Origin: an uncultured Opitutia bacterium
Lineage (GTDB): Bacteria; Verrucomicrobiota; Verrucomicrobiia; Opitutales; Opitutaceae
DNA length: 64,000 nucleotides
NCBI GenBank assembly: GCA_937952235.1
Contig: CALFZM010000366.1
Location: 20,675-84,674 of the forward strand
Direction of reading: 5' to 3'
The first letter of the stretch is position 1. Each line of letters starts with the position of its first letter. The translations under genes were made by a program, and so were the position numbers. This document shows positions 42,867 to 52,295 of the stretch, piece after piece. Below the pieces are notes generated by a model that saw only the letters and a program-made list of their open reading frames with translations, was not told the DNA's origin and did no database searches.

Positions 42867-44288
42867 CTACTTTCCCCGGAAGTCGTAGCAGATGATCCGT
42901 GCGCCCTTCCCGCCGCGCACGTCGCGGGAATTCTGCGCCACGTAAAGGAGCCCGCGGTGCAGCGCGGGCAGCGTCCAGGAGGAGTGCGCCAGGAAGAGCC
43001 GCACGCGCTGCCGCACCTTGAGTCCCCCGGGGCCCAGCTCGAACTCGGCGAAGAGCCCGTCCTCGCCGAGCGCGAAGGTGCGTTCGCCCGCTCGAAGCAG
43101 CGTGCCGCGAAAGAAGCTGTTGACCCGGCCGTCCTGCTCGAAGCGCGTGTCGTCCTGCCACACGATCGCGCCGGTCGCGAGGTCGACGCACTTGAGCTCC
43201 GTATCGGGCGGGTTGCGGCCCGCGAAACCGTAGAGATGTCCGCCTCGCGCCTGCGGCATCATCCAATGCAGCCCGAAGCCGCGCTGGGCCCAGAGCGGGC
43301 GCGCCTTCAGCCCGGCGTCGAACTCCAGCAGCGTGCCGCCCTTCTCGTAGCACTCGGAAATGAACACGCGGCGGTCGTCGAGGACGAGCGGGGTCTGCGC
43401 CGTCGCCGACTCGTAGATCCGCGCCCGCCAGGGAAAGCGCTCCAGCACCCGACCGTCCTGCGGATCGAGCACGAGCAGTCCGCCGACGCTGGGCCGGCTT
43501 TCGCCGCCGAGCATGACGAGGGCGACGTCGCGGTCGTGCAGCCGCGCCACGATCGGCGAGGCGTAGCTCGCGCCCCACGCATCCGGCGTTTCCCAACGCA
43601 CCTCGCCCGTGCGGGCATCGAATGCCGCCACGCTCGTGCCCGGCCCGCCCTCGGCCGTCCGGCCGCCGAGGGCGACGATCACCCGGTCACCCCAGACGCA
43701 GGGCGTCGGCCCATAGCCGAAGAAGTAGGCCGGCACGCGGTACTCCGCCGCGAGGTCGCGCCGCCAGAGCAGCTTGCCGCTCGCGAGCTCGAGACAGTGG
43801 AGCTGGCCGGTCACGCCCGCGGCGTACACCCGGCCCTGGGCGATGACGGCGCTCGAGCGCGGGCCGGGGCTGTAACCATAGCGATCCTGATACTCGACCG
43901 CGTAATCGAATCGCCAATACCGCCGGCCTGTCGCCGGCTCGAGGCACTCGACCGTCTCGCGGCCCTCGACGCGATGGAAGTACACCAGCCGGTCCTCGGC
44001 GATGACCGGGCAGGCGTAACCCTCGCCCGACCCCCGCTCCCACACCCGGCGCGGACCTTCCGGCGGCCAGGTGTCGAGCAGCGGACGCTCGCGCGTGGAG
44101 GCATTCTGGTGCGGCCCGAGAAAGTGGGGCCAGGGCTCCACGCTCGCCCCGACCGCGAGCGGCGACGGGGCGCCATGCTCGATCAGGCCCGGGTCGGCCA
44201 CCGGCACCGCCGCCGGCAGGACCGCAGCCAGCGCCAGCCAGGCCGGCACCCAGACGCCCGGCTTCGGCTCGCGACGGCGGGGGCGCAT
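42867..44288 (-). CDS. PQQ-repeat beta-propeller protein
   Basis: 473 residues. Membrane-spanning or cleaved N-terminus (VPAWLALAAVLPAAVPVA), then WPHFLGPHQNASTRE, the WPxFRGPxxxG start seen in planctomycete/verrucomicrobial PQQ-like propellers, followed by about eight blades with the typical CLEPATGRRYWRF, CLELASGKLLWRRD, AFDARTGEVRWETP and CVDLATGAIVWQDD repeats. There is no evidence of bound PQQ or an alcohol dehydrogenase active site; the blades may be structural. Probably periplasmic. Ends near a small exported protein on the other strand. Confidence 0.75.
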   Translation of the reverse strand: MRPRRREPKPGVWVPAWLALAAVLPAAVPVADPGLIEHGAPSPLAVGASVEPWPHFLGPHQNASTRERPLLDTWPPEGPRRVWERGSGEGYACPVIAEDRLVYFHRVEGRETVECLEPATGRRYWRFDYAVEYQDRYGYSPGPRSSAVIAQGRVYAAGVTGQLHCLELASGKLLWRRDLAAEYRVPAYFFGYGPTPCVWGDRVIVALGGRTAEGGPGTSVAAFDARTGEVRWETPDAWGASYASPIVARLHDRDVALVMLGGESRPSVGGLLVLDPQDGRVLERFPWRARIYESATAQTPLVLDDRRVFISECYEKGGTLLEFDAGLKARPLWAQRGFGLHWMMPQARGGHLYGFAGRNPPDTELKCVDLATGAIVWQDDTRFEQDGRVNSFFRGTLLRAGERTFALGEDGLFAEFELGPGGLKVRQRVRLFLAHSSWTLPALHRGLLYVAQNSRDVRGGKGARIICYDFRGK

Positions 44289-44304
44289 GGCGGCCGCGCG
44301 GAAC

Positions 44305-44625
44305 TCAGGCCGGCACCCAGGCGCCGACGCCGACCGTCTGCTCCACCTCGGCCTCTTCGTCCGGCAACTCGTTGAGCGGGGCAAAGCGCTCCGACGAAAA
44401 CCCCAGCTCCTGCTCGCCCTGGTGAAAGGGGTCGCGCGGGTTCGTCAGCTCCTCGAGCAGCAGCCCGACCGTGGCGCTGTCACCGCCCTTCACGATCTTC
44501 TCCCGCCCGAGAAAAACCTCCCGGACGGTGTAGATGTTGTCCTTCACCGGAAGCTGCTTGTAGAGCGCCCGGATCGTGGGAGTGAACGTATCGTTGATGC
44601 AGACGACTTTCTGACCCTTGACCAT
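44305..44625 (-). CDS. conserved small protein of unknown function
   Basis: 106 residues, MVKGQKVVCINDTFTPTIRAL then LPVKDNIYTVREVFLGREKI, and an acidic C-terminal part (NELPDEEAEVEQT). The KGQxVVCI-x-D-x-F and YTVRE pattern is that of a small SH3-like protein seen in many Planctomycetes and Verrucomicrobia; function unknown. It sits 16 bp before the PQQ-propeller gene on the same strand, so the two are likely co-transcribed. Confidence 0.65.
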   Translation of the reverse strand: MVKGQKVVCINDTFTPTIRALYKQLPVKDNIYTVREVFLGREKIVKGGDSATVGLLLEELTNPRDPFHQGEQELGFSSERFAPLNELPDEEAEVEQTVGVGAWVPA

Positions 44626-44775
44626 GTCGCTTCACCTTTAGCGCGCCGGCGCCAAACTGCAAAAGAAGAATCCGGCTGCGCCCGCGGGCGGCCAGGTTGC
44701 GGCGTCGATCGGCGGCCGGATTGCCCTTGCCGCTGCGCCGACGTCGCGCATCGCTAGGCTGAAACCCTCCTCCCG

Positions 44776-45333
44776 ATGTGCGCCGCCGCCTCCTCGCCTC
44801 CCGCCGCGAACCCTGACCGCAAATCCAACGCGGGCGCCACGCCCGATCCCTGGGAAGCCTGTGCGAGGCTCGAGTACGGCGGTGACCGCAGCCCTGCCTG
44901 GAGCGTGCGGGAGGAACTGCTCGCCACGCCGCCGGAAGGCTGGCCCGCGGCGGAAACCCGATTGCTGAAGTCGCTCGCGCGCGCGGACGCCACCGCGGCG
45001 GGGCGGGCGTTTCTCTGCCAGATGCTGGCCCTCGTGGGCTCCGCCCAGAGCGTGCCGGCCCTGGCTGCGCTCCTCAAGGACGTCGACGCGGTGGAGTCCG
45101 CCCGCTACGCGCTCGAGGCCATCCCCGGAGCGGAGGCCTCGGCCGCGCTGCGCGAAGGCATTGCCGCGGTCTCCGGCAGCGCGAAAGCGGGCATGATCGG
45201 CAGCATCGCGATCCGCGGCGACACCTCCGCGCGCTACCTGCTCGCCGGCATCAAGGGAAATCCTTCCGAGCCCGCCATCGTCCGCGAAGCCGCGGGCCGT
45301 GCCCTCGAACACCTCGCCACCGCCAAAGCCTGA
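44776..45333 (+). CDS. HEAT-repeat protein
   Basis: 185 residues. After an extended Pro/Ala-rich N-terminus come paired helices in HEAT/armadillo style (about 70-180): LCQMLALVGSAQSVPALAALLKD, ESARYALEAIPGAEASAALREGI, VREAAGRALEHLA. Such repeats mediate protein contacts. Its stop lies 6 bp before the Gfo/Idh ATG, so the two are one operon; in related genomes HEAT proteins often accompany Gfo/Idh genes in carbohydrate catabolic clusters. Confidence 0.7.
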   Translation: MCAAASSPPAANPDRKSNAGATPDPWEACARLEYGGDRSPAWSVREELLATPPEGWPAAETRLLKSLARADATAAGRAFLCQMLALVGSAQSVPALAALLKDVDAVESARYALEAIPGAEASAALREGIAAVSGSAKAGMIGSIAIRGDTSARYLLAGIKGNPSEPAIVREAAGRALEHLATAKA

Positions 45334-45339
45334 CCCGCC

Positions 45340-46641
45340 ATGCCCACCGCTTCCACCGTCACGCGCCGGCGCTTCCTCCAGCAATCGGGCGTCGCCACCG
45401 CCGTCGCCGCCGCCCCGCTCATCCTGCCGTCGGGCCTGCGCGGCGCCGGCGCCCCGAGCCGCAAGATCACCGTCGGCATCGTCGGCGCGGGCAACATCTC
45501 CGACAGCCACTTCGGCCCGCTGCTTGGAGATCCCGAGAATGTCCGCATCCTCGCTGTCTGCGACGTGGATCGCGAGCGACGCGACGATGCGGCGGCGCGC
45601 GTCAACCGCACCTACGGGAACCAGGACTGCAAGGCCTACGGCGATTTTCGCGAACTGAACCGCCGGTCGGATATCGACACGGTCTTCGTCTGCACGCCCG
45701 ACCACTGGCACGCGCTGGTCGCGATCGACGCCATGCGCAACGGGAAGGACGTCTACGTCGAAAAGCCGCTCACGCTCACGATCCAGGAAGGGCGCGCGCT
45801 CGTGGCCACGGCGCGGAAATACCACCGGGTCGCACAACACGGCACGCAGCACCGCTCGATGAAGCGGTTTCACGACGTCGCCGAATTCGTCCGCAACCAG
45901 GGGCTCGGGCGGCTCGACCGGATCGAGTGCTTCATTCCGCCGAACAACCGCCACGTGGGCGCCACCTGGAAACCCGAGCCGGTGCCGGCCGGACTCGACT
46001 GGGACATGTGGCTCGGGCCCGCGCCCTGGCGGCCGTACACGTCCCTGGGCTGCCATTACAATTTCCGCTTCATCTCCGACAGCGCCTACGGCCAGGTGAC
46101 CAACTGGGGCGCGCACTACCTCGACATCGGCCAGTGGGCGCTCGACATGGACGCCAGCGGTCCCGTCGAGGTCGAGGGGCGCGGCGAGTTTCCCAGCTCG
46201 GGCCTCTTCACCAACGCGACCAAGGTGGACTTCACCGTCCGCTACGCCAACGGAGTGCCGATGTTCTGCCGCACCCGCTTCGAGGGTGGCGGCACCGTGC
46301 GTTTCGTCGGTGAGCGCGGCTGGCTCGACATCGCGCGCAACCGGATGAGTGCGTCGCACAACGACCTCCTGCGCGAGATGCAGGCTCCCGGAAAAAAGAT
46401 CCAGCTCCCGCTGAGCAACAACCACCACGAAAACTTCTTCGCCTGCGTGCGTTCGCGGCAGCGTCCGATCGCCGACGTCGAGCTGGGGCACCGCACCACC
46501 ACCGTCTGCAACCTCGGCCAGATCGCGATGGTGCTCGGCCGCAAGCTGCGCTGGGATCCGGCGAAGGAGGAGTTCGTCGGCGATGCCATGGCGAACCGGT
46601 TGCGCGGGCGCGCCATGCGCTCGCCCTGGGCGCTGATCTGA
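45340..46641 (+). CDS. Tat-exported Gfo/Idh/MocA-family oxidoreductase
   Basis: 433 residues. Twin-arginine signal TRRRFLQQSGVATAVAAAP, then the NAD(P)-binding Rossmann fold (VGIVGAGNISDSHF), VFVCTPDHWHALVAIDAMRNGKDVYVEKPL with the EKP catalytic lysine, and the alpha/beta substrate domain (NWGAHYLDIGQWALDMD). Enzymes of this kind oxidise or rearrange sugars and inositols with a tightly bound cofactor. Substrate unknown. The exported forms are abundant in Planctomycetes and Verrucomicrobia. Confidence 0.85.
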   Translation: MPTASTVTRRRFLQQSGVATAVAAAPLILPSGLRGAGAPSRKITVGIVGAGNISDSHFGPLLGDPENVRILAVCDVDRERRDDAAARVNRTYGNQDCKAYGDFRELNRRSDIDTVFVCTPDHWHALVAIDAMRNGKDVYVEKPLTLTIQEGRALVATARKYHRVAQHGTQHRSMKRFHDVAEFVRNQGLGRLDRIECFIPPNNRHVGATWKPEPVPAGLDWDMWLGPAPWRPYTSLGCHYNFRFISDSAYGQVTNWGAHYLDIGQWALDMDASGPVEVEGRGEFPSSGLFTNATKVDFTVRYANGVPMFCRTRFEGGGTVRFVGERGWLDIARNRMSASHNDLLREMQAPGKKIQLPLSNNHHENFFACVRSRQRPIADVELGHRTTTVCNLGQIAMVLGRKLRWDPAKEEFVGDAMANRLRGRAMRSPWALI

Positions 46642-46695
46642 GCCGAAAGGTCGGGTCGCTCGAAGGTTGCACCGCGTCCGGGTGGAGGCCCGTCC

Positions 46696-46804
46696 GGGTG
46701 GAACCGCTTGTCCCCAAGCGGTTGGCGTTCGAAAGCTTCAAAAACCCGGCCGCCGCGGACAAGTCCGTCGCGCGTCAGCCGCCTGGGGACAGGCGGCTCC
46801 ACCC
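46696..46804. repeat. two-hairpin dispersed repeat, copy 4
   Basis: First hairpin AACCGCTTG-TCCC-CAAGCGGTT, where both arms differ from other copies but still pair perfectly; longer linker (about 50 bp) than other copies; second hairpin AGCCGCCTG-GGGA-CAGGCGGCT. Located between convergent genes. Confidence 0.8.
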
Positions 46805-46857
46805 ACAGCGCGCCTGGCTACTTCGCCGGGAACGGGCCGGCATCCGGCCACGCCGGT

Positions 46858-47319
46858 CTATTCGATCCGGCCTTCGTCGAAGTCGATCAGGTCGGGCACG
46901 CTCTTGATGTCGTCGACGCGGTCGGCGCAGCCCATGTTGGTGAGCGCTTCCTTGAGGAATTCGCGGCCGGCGGCGGTCATGCCCATCTGCACGAGCCGGC
47001 GGTTCCACTGCACCGCGCGCACGTCGGCCGGGAGGAGTTGCGCAAGGTTCGCCTCGACTTCGGCCTCCGTGGTGGCCTCGAACACCACGCGCTCGATCGC
47101 CGCGGGGTCGAGTCCCAGGTGCTGGGAGAGAAACCGGTCGCAACCGCGCTTGTAGTTCTTCGCGTAGCTCGCAGGCAGGGCGCCGTGCTCCTTCACATGG
47201 CGGCACTTCGCGAGGAACCGCGGCAGGTAAAGCAGGCCCGTCGCCGCGTGCGGCAGATAGGGCGACGGCAGGGTCGTGAGCACTTCGCCGGTGGAGCCGG
47301 GAATGGGTTTCGAGGGCAC
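46858..47319 (-). CDS. DUF5069 protein
   Basis: 153 residues, no signal peptide. Contains the family pattern LPSPYLPHAATGLLYLPRFLAKCRHVKEHGALPASY and a C-terminal region with CADRVDDIKSVPDLIDFDEGRIE. DUF5069 proteins are small, mostly helical and uncharacterised, found in Verrucomicrobia and Planctomycetes. Stands alone, downstream of a TPR-like gene on the same strand with a 112-bp gap. Confidence 0.7.
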   Translation of the reverse strand: MPSKPIPGSTGEVLTTLPSPYLPHAATGLLYLPRFLAKCRHVKEHGALPASYAKNYKRGCDRFLSQHLGLDPAAIERVVFEATTEAEVEANLAQLLPADVRAVQWNRRLVQMGMTAAGREFLKEALTNMGCADRVDDIKSVPDLIDFDEGRIE

Positions 47320-47431
47320 GGCCCAACGTCGTGGACGAGTCCGGACCGCGCAAGTTCTCTCCCCGGTCCGGGAGCGCGGATGTCCCCGTCCGCCGTCCGG
47401 CCCCTGCCGGGGGCCGCGGTCTCATTCCGGC

Positions 47432-48808
47432 TCAGCCCAGCGCCGCCCGCGCCTCGTTGACCAGCGGCGAGCGCGCGAGCGGCGGCTCGATGCCGGCCTC
47501 GAAGCCCAGGCGCGCCGCGCGCGCGCGAAAGGTGAGGAACGCCAGCGCGGCCGCCTCGCTCGCCGCGCCACGATCGGCGAGTCGCTTCAGGTCGGTGGCC
47601 ACCGGCGCGATCTGGTCCTTGGGCAACACGCCTTTCTCGACGAGAAAAAGTCCCAGCGAGGCCCCCAGCGTGTCGATCCACGGCGCGGGCTGCGGGGGAA
47701 TGGTGTATGCGAACGCGGCGCTGGCCGGCGACCATTCCATGAACGCGCGCACCTGACCGTGGAGCTGCGCGAGCGCGGTTTCCATCGTCGCCGGCGTCCA
47801 GCGGGCCTGGAAGGTCTTGCGCTCGCGAAACCCTTTCACTTCCCAGACGCGCAGCACGAGTTCATAGTCGCCGGCGCTGGCGCGGAGTGCACCGCTGACG
47901 ATGTAGTCGAGCCCGCCCTCATGGGTCTCGACGAGCTGGCGCAGGTTGTCGGTCGACCACTCCGCGCCGAAGTTCACGTAACGGTTCCCGCCTTCCGGGA
48001 GCGTAATGAGGCCGACGGCCGCCACCGGCGTGTAGAGCGGCGAAAAATAGAACGTTTCCGCGAACCAGAGCGGGAGCGCCCGCGAGAGCCGCCCGAGTTC
48101 GTCCTCGGGGTGGGCGTTGGCGCCGGCGGCGGACTTCTCGCCGTGGCCGGGCAAAGCCAGTTGCGCGAAAGCGAGCCGGCGGAGGCGCCCTTCCTTGGGG
48201 GGCAGCAGCCGGTCGTGGAGCGCTTCCAAGCCGTAGCACCAGATCGGCTTGCTGATCGTGATCAGGCCGATCTTCGCGGCGTCGCCCGGCGCACCTGCCG
48301 CCGGCGCCCCCGCGACGGGGGCCGCGATCAGTTCGGCGATCGCGTTGGAAAAACCGAAGAGCCGGTCTTCGAGCTCGGGCCGGTTCAACGCGAACAGGAT
48401 GTCGAGCACATGCTGCGCGGCGTCGGCATTGCGCAGCGCGAGATAGGCCTGGAGCAGGTTGAGCCCGGTGGCGGGACCGTGGCGGTCCGCGTCGTAACGC
48501 GGGGCGACGAGCTCGACGATTTCCGCCACATGCCCGTGCGAGCCGAGGTCGCCGGACACCGCCACGAGGACGTCGGCCCGATCGCCCGCCACGGCGAGCA
48601 CCTCCTCGTAGATCGCCAGCGCACCCGGGAGGTCGCGCGCTTCGATCCGCTCGCGCGCCGCCGCCAGCCGGGCTTTGGTGCCCACGGCCGAGGCCGCCGG
48701 CGCGGCCGGCGCAACCACCGGTTCAGCCGGCGTCGCTGCCGCAGGCGCGGGGGCTGGAGCCGACGCCGGCGCAGGCTTTTTGGCGGTGAAGCGGTCGAAA
48801 AAACCCAT
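47432..48808 (-). CDS. TPR-like cytoplasmic protein of unknown function
   Basis: 458 residues. A short MGFFDRFTAKK start is followed by a long Ala/Pro linker (12-42), then helix pairs resembling TPRs (ARERIEARDLPGALAIYEEVLAV, VAEIVELVAPRYDADRHG, GLNLLQAYLALRNADAAQHVLDILF) and a C-terminal domain of about 280 residues with ITISKPIWCYGLEALHDRLLPP that I do not recognise. No signal peptide; the MGFFDRF start is reminiscent of proteins that begin with an amphipathic membrane-touching helix. Confidence 0.6.
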   Translation of the reverse strand: MGFFDRFTAKKPAPASAPAPAPAAATPAEPVVAPAAPAASAVGTKARLAAARERIEARDLPGALAIYEEVLAVAGDRADVLVAVSGDLGSHGHVAEIVELVAPRYDADRHGPATGLNLLQAYLALRNADAAQHVLDILFALNRPELEDRLFGFSNAIAELIAAPVAGAPAAGAPGDAAKIGLITISKPIWCYGLEALHDRLLPPKEGRLRRLAFAQLALPGHGEKSAAGANAHPEDELGRLSRALPLWFAETFYFSPLYTPVAAVGLITLPEGGNRYVNFGAEWSTDNLRQLVETHEGGLDYIVSGALRASAGDYELVLRVWEVKGFRERKTFQARWTPATMETALAQLHGQVRAFMEWSPASAAFAYTIPPQPAPWIDTLGASLGLFLVEKGVLPKDQIAPVATDLKRLADRGAASEAAALAFLTFRARAARLGFEAGIEPPLARSPLVNEARAALG

Positions 48809-48929
48809 GGCGCGAGCAAAGCGCCCGGGCCGGGTCTGGCGAACCTGATTTCAGGGCACGCGCGCCGCGCGCGGCGGCAGTCGGCCGTCCGCGGCGGATT
48901 CAAGTCATCGCCACGAACGGCAGCGGGGA

Positions 48930-49007
48930 AAGGTGGAGCGGCGGGTCCTCCAGCTGCTCAGGATGGACGCGCCGGCGTCAGCCGCTCGGGGACGGGACGT
49001 TCCACCT
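48930..49007. repeat. two-hairpin dispersed repeat, copy 5 (degenerate)
   Basis: GGTGGAGC start, partly paired first hairpin around GGTCCTCC, second half CGTCAGCCGCTCGGGGACGGGACG with weakened pairing, and a TCCACC end. Recognisable by the conserved order of parts rather than by perfect stems. Confidence 0.6.
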
Positions 49008-49044
49008 CACCGGCGTCGCCCGCCACGCTTGGGTGACGACCGAC

Positions 49045-49347
49045 TTACTGTTCACCCTCTTCACCTTCGCCCTCCTCCTCTTCCTCCTCGTCTTCGGGCG
49101 GATCGTCGTCCGGAGGGTCCATCGTGCCACCGGTGCCTTCGGAGGCGGCGGCACTGCCGAGCCGGACGACCTTCGGTGCGGAGCGCCGGGAGCGCGGATT
49201 GCGTCGCGTGACCTTTCGACGCTTCGACTTGGCGGACGCCGTCCGCCGCGCCTTCACGCGGGAAGCCTTGGCCTTGGCCGCCTTCGGCCCGGACCGGCGG
49301 GATTTCGCTTTCTCCTTTTTCTTCGGAGCTGGTTTCTTTTTCGCCAT
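49045..49347 (-). CDS. small lysine-rich protein with acidic tail (histone H1-like)
   Basis: 100 residues. The first 60 are extremely basic with Lys/Ala/Arg repeats (MAKKKPAPKKKEKAKSRR, KAAKAKASRVKARRTASAK, KRRKVTRRNPRSRRS), the composition of bacterial histone H1-like and AlgP/Hc1-type proteins; the last 25 are almost purely acidic (DPPDDDPPEDEEEEEE then GEGEEGEQ). The two halves could fold back on each other or tune DNA/RNA binding. ATG at 49347 begins the basic region. Lies 46 bp downstream of the hybrid kinase gene on the same strand. Confidence 0.6.
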   Translation of the reverse strand: MAKKKPAPKKKEKAKSRRSGPKAAKAKASRVKARRTASAKSKRRKVTRRNPRSRRSAPKVVRLGSAAASEGTGGTMDPPDDDPPEDEEEEEEGEGEEGEQ

Positions 49348-49393
49348 ACGAGGTTGAGTTGGACGTGGTCGCTGGAAAGGAAGTCGCCGCGCC

Positions 49394-52225
49394 TCAGGCA
49401 AGCGGCGCGGCCGGAGTGGGTTGCGGTTGCAGCCCGGGCGGAATCGCCGCCTCCAGCTCCGCAAGGAGACGGCGCGCCTCCGCGGCGTCAACGGGATCCG
49501 GCAGGGTCGAGAGCCGGGCGCTCGTTTCCTGCAGCGCCGCAAGCCCCAGGACATCGGCGCTGTTCTTCAGGTAATGCGCCCGGTTGCGGACGCGGCCCCA
49601 GTCGCGCAGCTCCAGGGCGCGGCGGAGATCGTCCAGGACGCCCGGCGTTTCCGCCGCGAATTGGGCGTGCAATTTCTGGCGCAGCGACGACGCGGGCGAC
49701 AGTTCCGCGGGCTCCGCGGTCCGCGCCGGGCGCAACTGCTCCGCAATGACTCCGGCGAGCGTCGCGAGTCGCACCGGTTTGCCCAGGAACGCATCCATGC
49801 CCGCCTGCCGCGCGCGCGCTTCGTCGGCGGCGGACACGTGCGCGCTCAGCCCGATGATGCGGAGGCTCGCGACGCCCTCGGCGCGGAGCGTCCGCGCCAC
49901 CTCGAGCCCGTCCAGCCGGGGCAGACCGATGTCGAGCAGCATCACGTCGGCCACGCCCTCGCGCGCGAGCGCCAGCGCGGTGGGGCCGTCGACGGCAACG
50001 ATGACGTCGGCGCCATGGTCGGTCAGGAAGGCGACCAGCAGTTCGCGCACGAGCGTGTTGTCCTCGGCGACCAGCACGCGGCGGCTCGCGAGGGTGGCCT
50101 CGGACGACGCTGCATCGCTTTCCCCGACCGCCGGCGGCGCCTCGCAACGCGCCAGCGGCAGGCGTACGACGAACGTCGCGCCAGGCCCGTCCAACGCGGC
50201 CAGGTGCACCGTGCCGCCCGCGACACCGCACAATCCCTGCACGAGAGCGAGTCCCAGCCCCGACCCGCCGCCCGCGGCGGGATCGAGCCGCGCAAACGGC
50301 TGGTAGAGCCGCGACCGCAATTCCGGCGGAATTCCCGGGCCGGTGTCGGCCACCACGAACTCCGTCATCCCATCCGGGTTTGACCGCACCAGGAACGTCA
50401 CGCGTCCGACCGGGGTGAACTTCACCGCATTGTTGAGCAGGTTGAGCAGGATCTGGCGCAGCCGGACGTCGTCGACGTTCACCCACAGCGGCAGGTCCGG
50501 CGAAAAGTCCGTCTGGAACAACAGCCCCTTTGCGTTCGCCGCCGGCCGGAGCGCCGCGGCACATTCCTCCAGCAGGGGCCGGAGCGCGACCGGGCGGGGC
50601 TCCAGCCGGAACGCCCCGCTCTGCAGCGCCCCGAGATCGATGAGATCGTTCACGAGGCGCAGCATGATGTCGCCATGCGAGCGCAGGGCAGCGAGCCAGC
50701 CGCGGTGTGCCTCGGCCAGCGGAGCGCTCTCGAGCAACTCGCCGAAACCGAGGATGCTCTGGATCGGCGTGCGCAGTTCGTGGCTCACCTTGGCGAGGAA
50801 CGCGCTCTTCATCCGGTCGGCCGCGGCCGCGGCGGCCGCGCGGCGCTCGGCCGCATCGCGCGCCTCGCGGCGCAGGCGGTACGCGACGGCGAGCGCCCAC
50901 AAGCCGACGCCCGCGCCCACCAGCGCCATGGTCTGCAGCCGCGCCTGCCGGAACGTGGCCAGCCAATGCGTCGCCTCCACATCGGCCACCAGCCAGCCGA
51001 GCAGCCGGCCCGTTTCATGATGGCGCAAGGGCGCCTTGGCGGAGAACTGCGGACCCCAGCCCGCGCTGAGGACCGGGCCCTCGAGGAAACTGCGGCCCTC
51101 CGCAAGGCGGTAAAGGTCCTCCGCAGTCACTTCATGGTGGATGACGTGCGTGACGACGTCCTCGCGGCGGGGCAGGGAGTTCAACACCAGCAACTGGCCC
51201 GACCGCCAGGTTGCGATGTACAGGAAGTTGAAGTCGGAATTTCGCTCGCGAATGCGGGCGATCTGGCCCCGCAGCTCGCGATGCACCGGCTCGCGGGTGA
51301 ACGGCACGGTCGCGACCGCGACGGGCCGACCGTCCGGATAGCGCCGCTGGGCGATCGAGGCGATGCGCAGCTCCGGCCCGAGCGCTCCGGAGACCGTCGA
51401 CGGGTCGAGCGCCAGCACGGCGGTGTCCATCCGACGGAGGAAGTTTTCCTCGAACGCACGGCGCGCGATCCGCCCGTACCACACGGCGAGCAGCACTCCG
51501 CCGGCCAGCCAGAACACCAGGGCGATCAATGCCCGCCGCAGATCGCGCCGCAGCGCCGCCGAAACCGTCACGCCTTCGGTCGCGTGTTCGAGCCGGCGCC
51601 GCCAGGCCTGCAACGCCAGGAGCGATCCGGCCGCGAGGCTGACGCCGGCCGCCCCGAGCGCGAAGTGGGACCAATCCGTCGTGCGCCGGCCTTCGCCGGC
51701 GAGATAGGCCAGGGGTCCGTGCGTCGCGACCAGGGGCAGCAGCGCCAGCAACAGCGCGGCGGTGAGCGGCCGCCGACCCGGCGACGATCGTCGTCCGCCC
51801 GCCAGCGCAAGCACCTGCACCGCCACCAGGGCGAAACCCGCCTCCACCGGGGCAGTGAATCGCAGCGCGGCCAGGCCTGCCAGCAGCAGTCCGGCCGCCA
51901 CCCGCCAGCTTCGGGCGTGCCGCAGGCCTGCGGTCGCCGCCCAGGTCAAGGCGCCGGTCCCGACGGCCTGCGCCGCGCCCATCGCGAGATCGAGCCGGAG
52001 ATAGGGCGTCTGGAGATGCTGCGCCAGCAGCACGAGTTCGAGCAATGCCCCGGCCATGCCCGACACCGCGAGCACGACCAGCCATGCCTGCCCCCCGGGC
52101 GTCGTGCCGGACTCCTTCCGCCGCAGCTCCGCTCCCGCCACCCCGCCCCAGGCGACGAGCGCGAGGAACCAGAGGTAATCCTGGTGCGTCGTCCACTCTT
52201 CGAGCATCCGCAGGGCCGGATTCAT
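49394..52225 (-). CDS. hybrid sensor histidine kinase with REC and HPt domains
   Basis: 943 residues. N-terminus with about seven transmembrane helices (1-215), another membrane segment near 237, a periplasmic CHASE-like sensor (about 260-430), a further helix, then the kinase core: H-box AKVSHELRTPIQS, N-box NLLNNAVKFTP, G1 DTGPGIP, G2 GSGLGLALVQG. Next a receiver domain (VLVAEDNTLVREL, phospho-Asp in MLLDIGLPRLDG, Lys in FLGKPV) and a C-terminal HPt (NRAHYLKNSADVLGL). It is thus a complete phosphorelay in one chain. The ATG at 52225 precedes the first helix. No partner RR adjoins it, though a NarL-type RR lies 1.6 kb away. Confidence 0.9.
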   Translation of the reverse strand: MNPALRMLEEWTTHQDYLWFLALVAWGGVAGAELRRKESGTTPGGQAWLVVLAVSGMAGALLELVLLAQHLQTPYLRLDLAMGAAQAVGTGALTWAATAGLRHARSWRVAAGLLLAGLAALRFTAPVEAGFALVAVQVLALAGGRRSSPGRRPLTAALLLALLPLVATHGPLAYLAGEGRRTTDWSHFALGAAGVSLAAGSLLALQAWRRRLEHATEGVTVSAALRRDLRRALIALVFWLAGGVLLAVWYGRIARRAFEENFLRRMDTAVLALDPSTVSGALGPELRIASIAQRRYPDGRPVAVATVPFTREPVHRELRGQIARIRERNSDFNFLYIATWRSGQLLVLNSLPRREDVVTHVIHHEVTAEDLYRLAEGRSFLEGPVLSAGWGPQFSAKAPLRHHETGRLLGWLVADVEATHWLATFRQARLQTMALVGAGVGLWALAVAYRLRREARDAAERRAAAAAAADRMKSAFLAKVSHELRTPIQSILGFGELLESAPLAEAHRGWLAALRSHGDIMLRLVNDLIDLGALQSGAFRLEPRPVALRPLLEECAAALRPAANAKGLLFQTDFSPDLPLWVNVDDVRLRQILLNLLNNAVKFTPVGRVTFLVRSNPDGMTEFVVADTGPGIPPELRSRLYQPFARLDPAAGGGSGLGLALVQGLCGVAGGTVHLAALDGPGATFVVRLPLARCEAPPAVGESDAASSEATLASRRVLVAEDNTLVRELLVAFLTDHGADVIVAVDGPTALALAREGVADVMLLDIGLPRLDGLEVARTLRAEGVASLRIIGLSAHVSAADEARARQAGMDAFLGKPVRLATLAGVIAEQLRPARTAEPAELSPASSLRQKLHAQFAAETPGVLDDLRRALELRDWGRVRNRAHYLKNSADVLGLAALQETSARLSTLPDPVDAAEARRLLAELEAAIPPGLQPQPTPAAPLA

Positions 52226-52295
52226 ACGCGGGGCATCGGCCGTTGATGCCGCCAGGCACGGGACGGGCCAAGGGTGAAATCGCTGGCAGCCGGCC

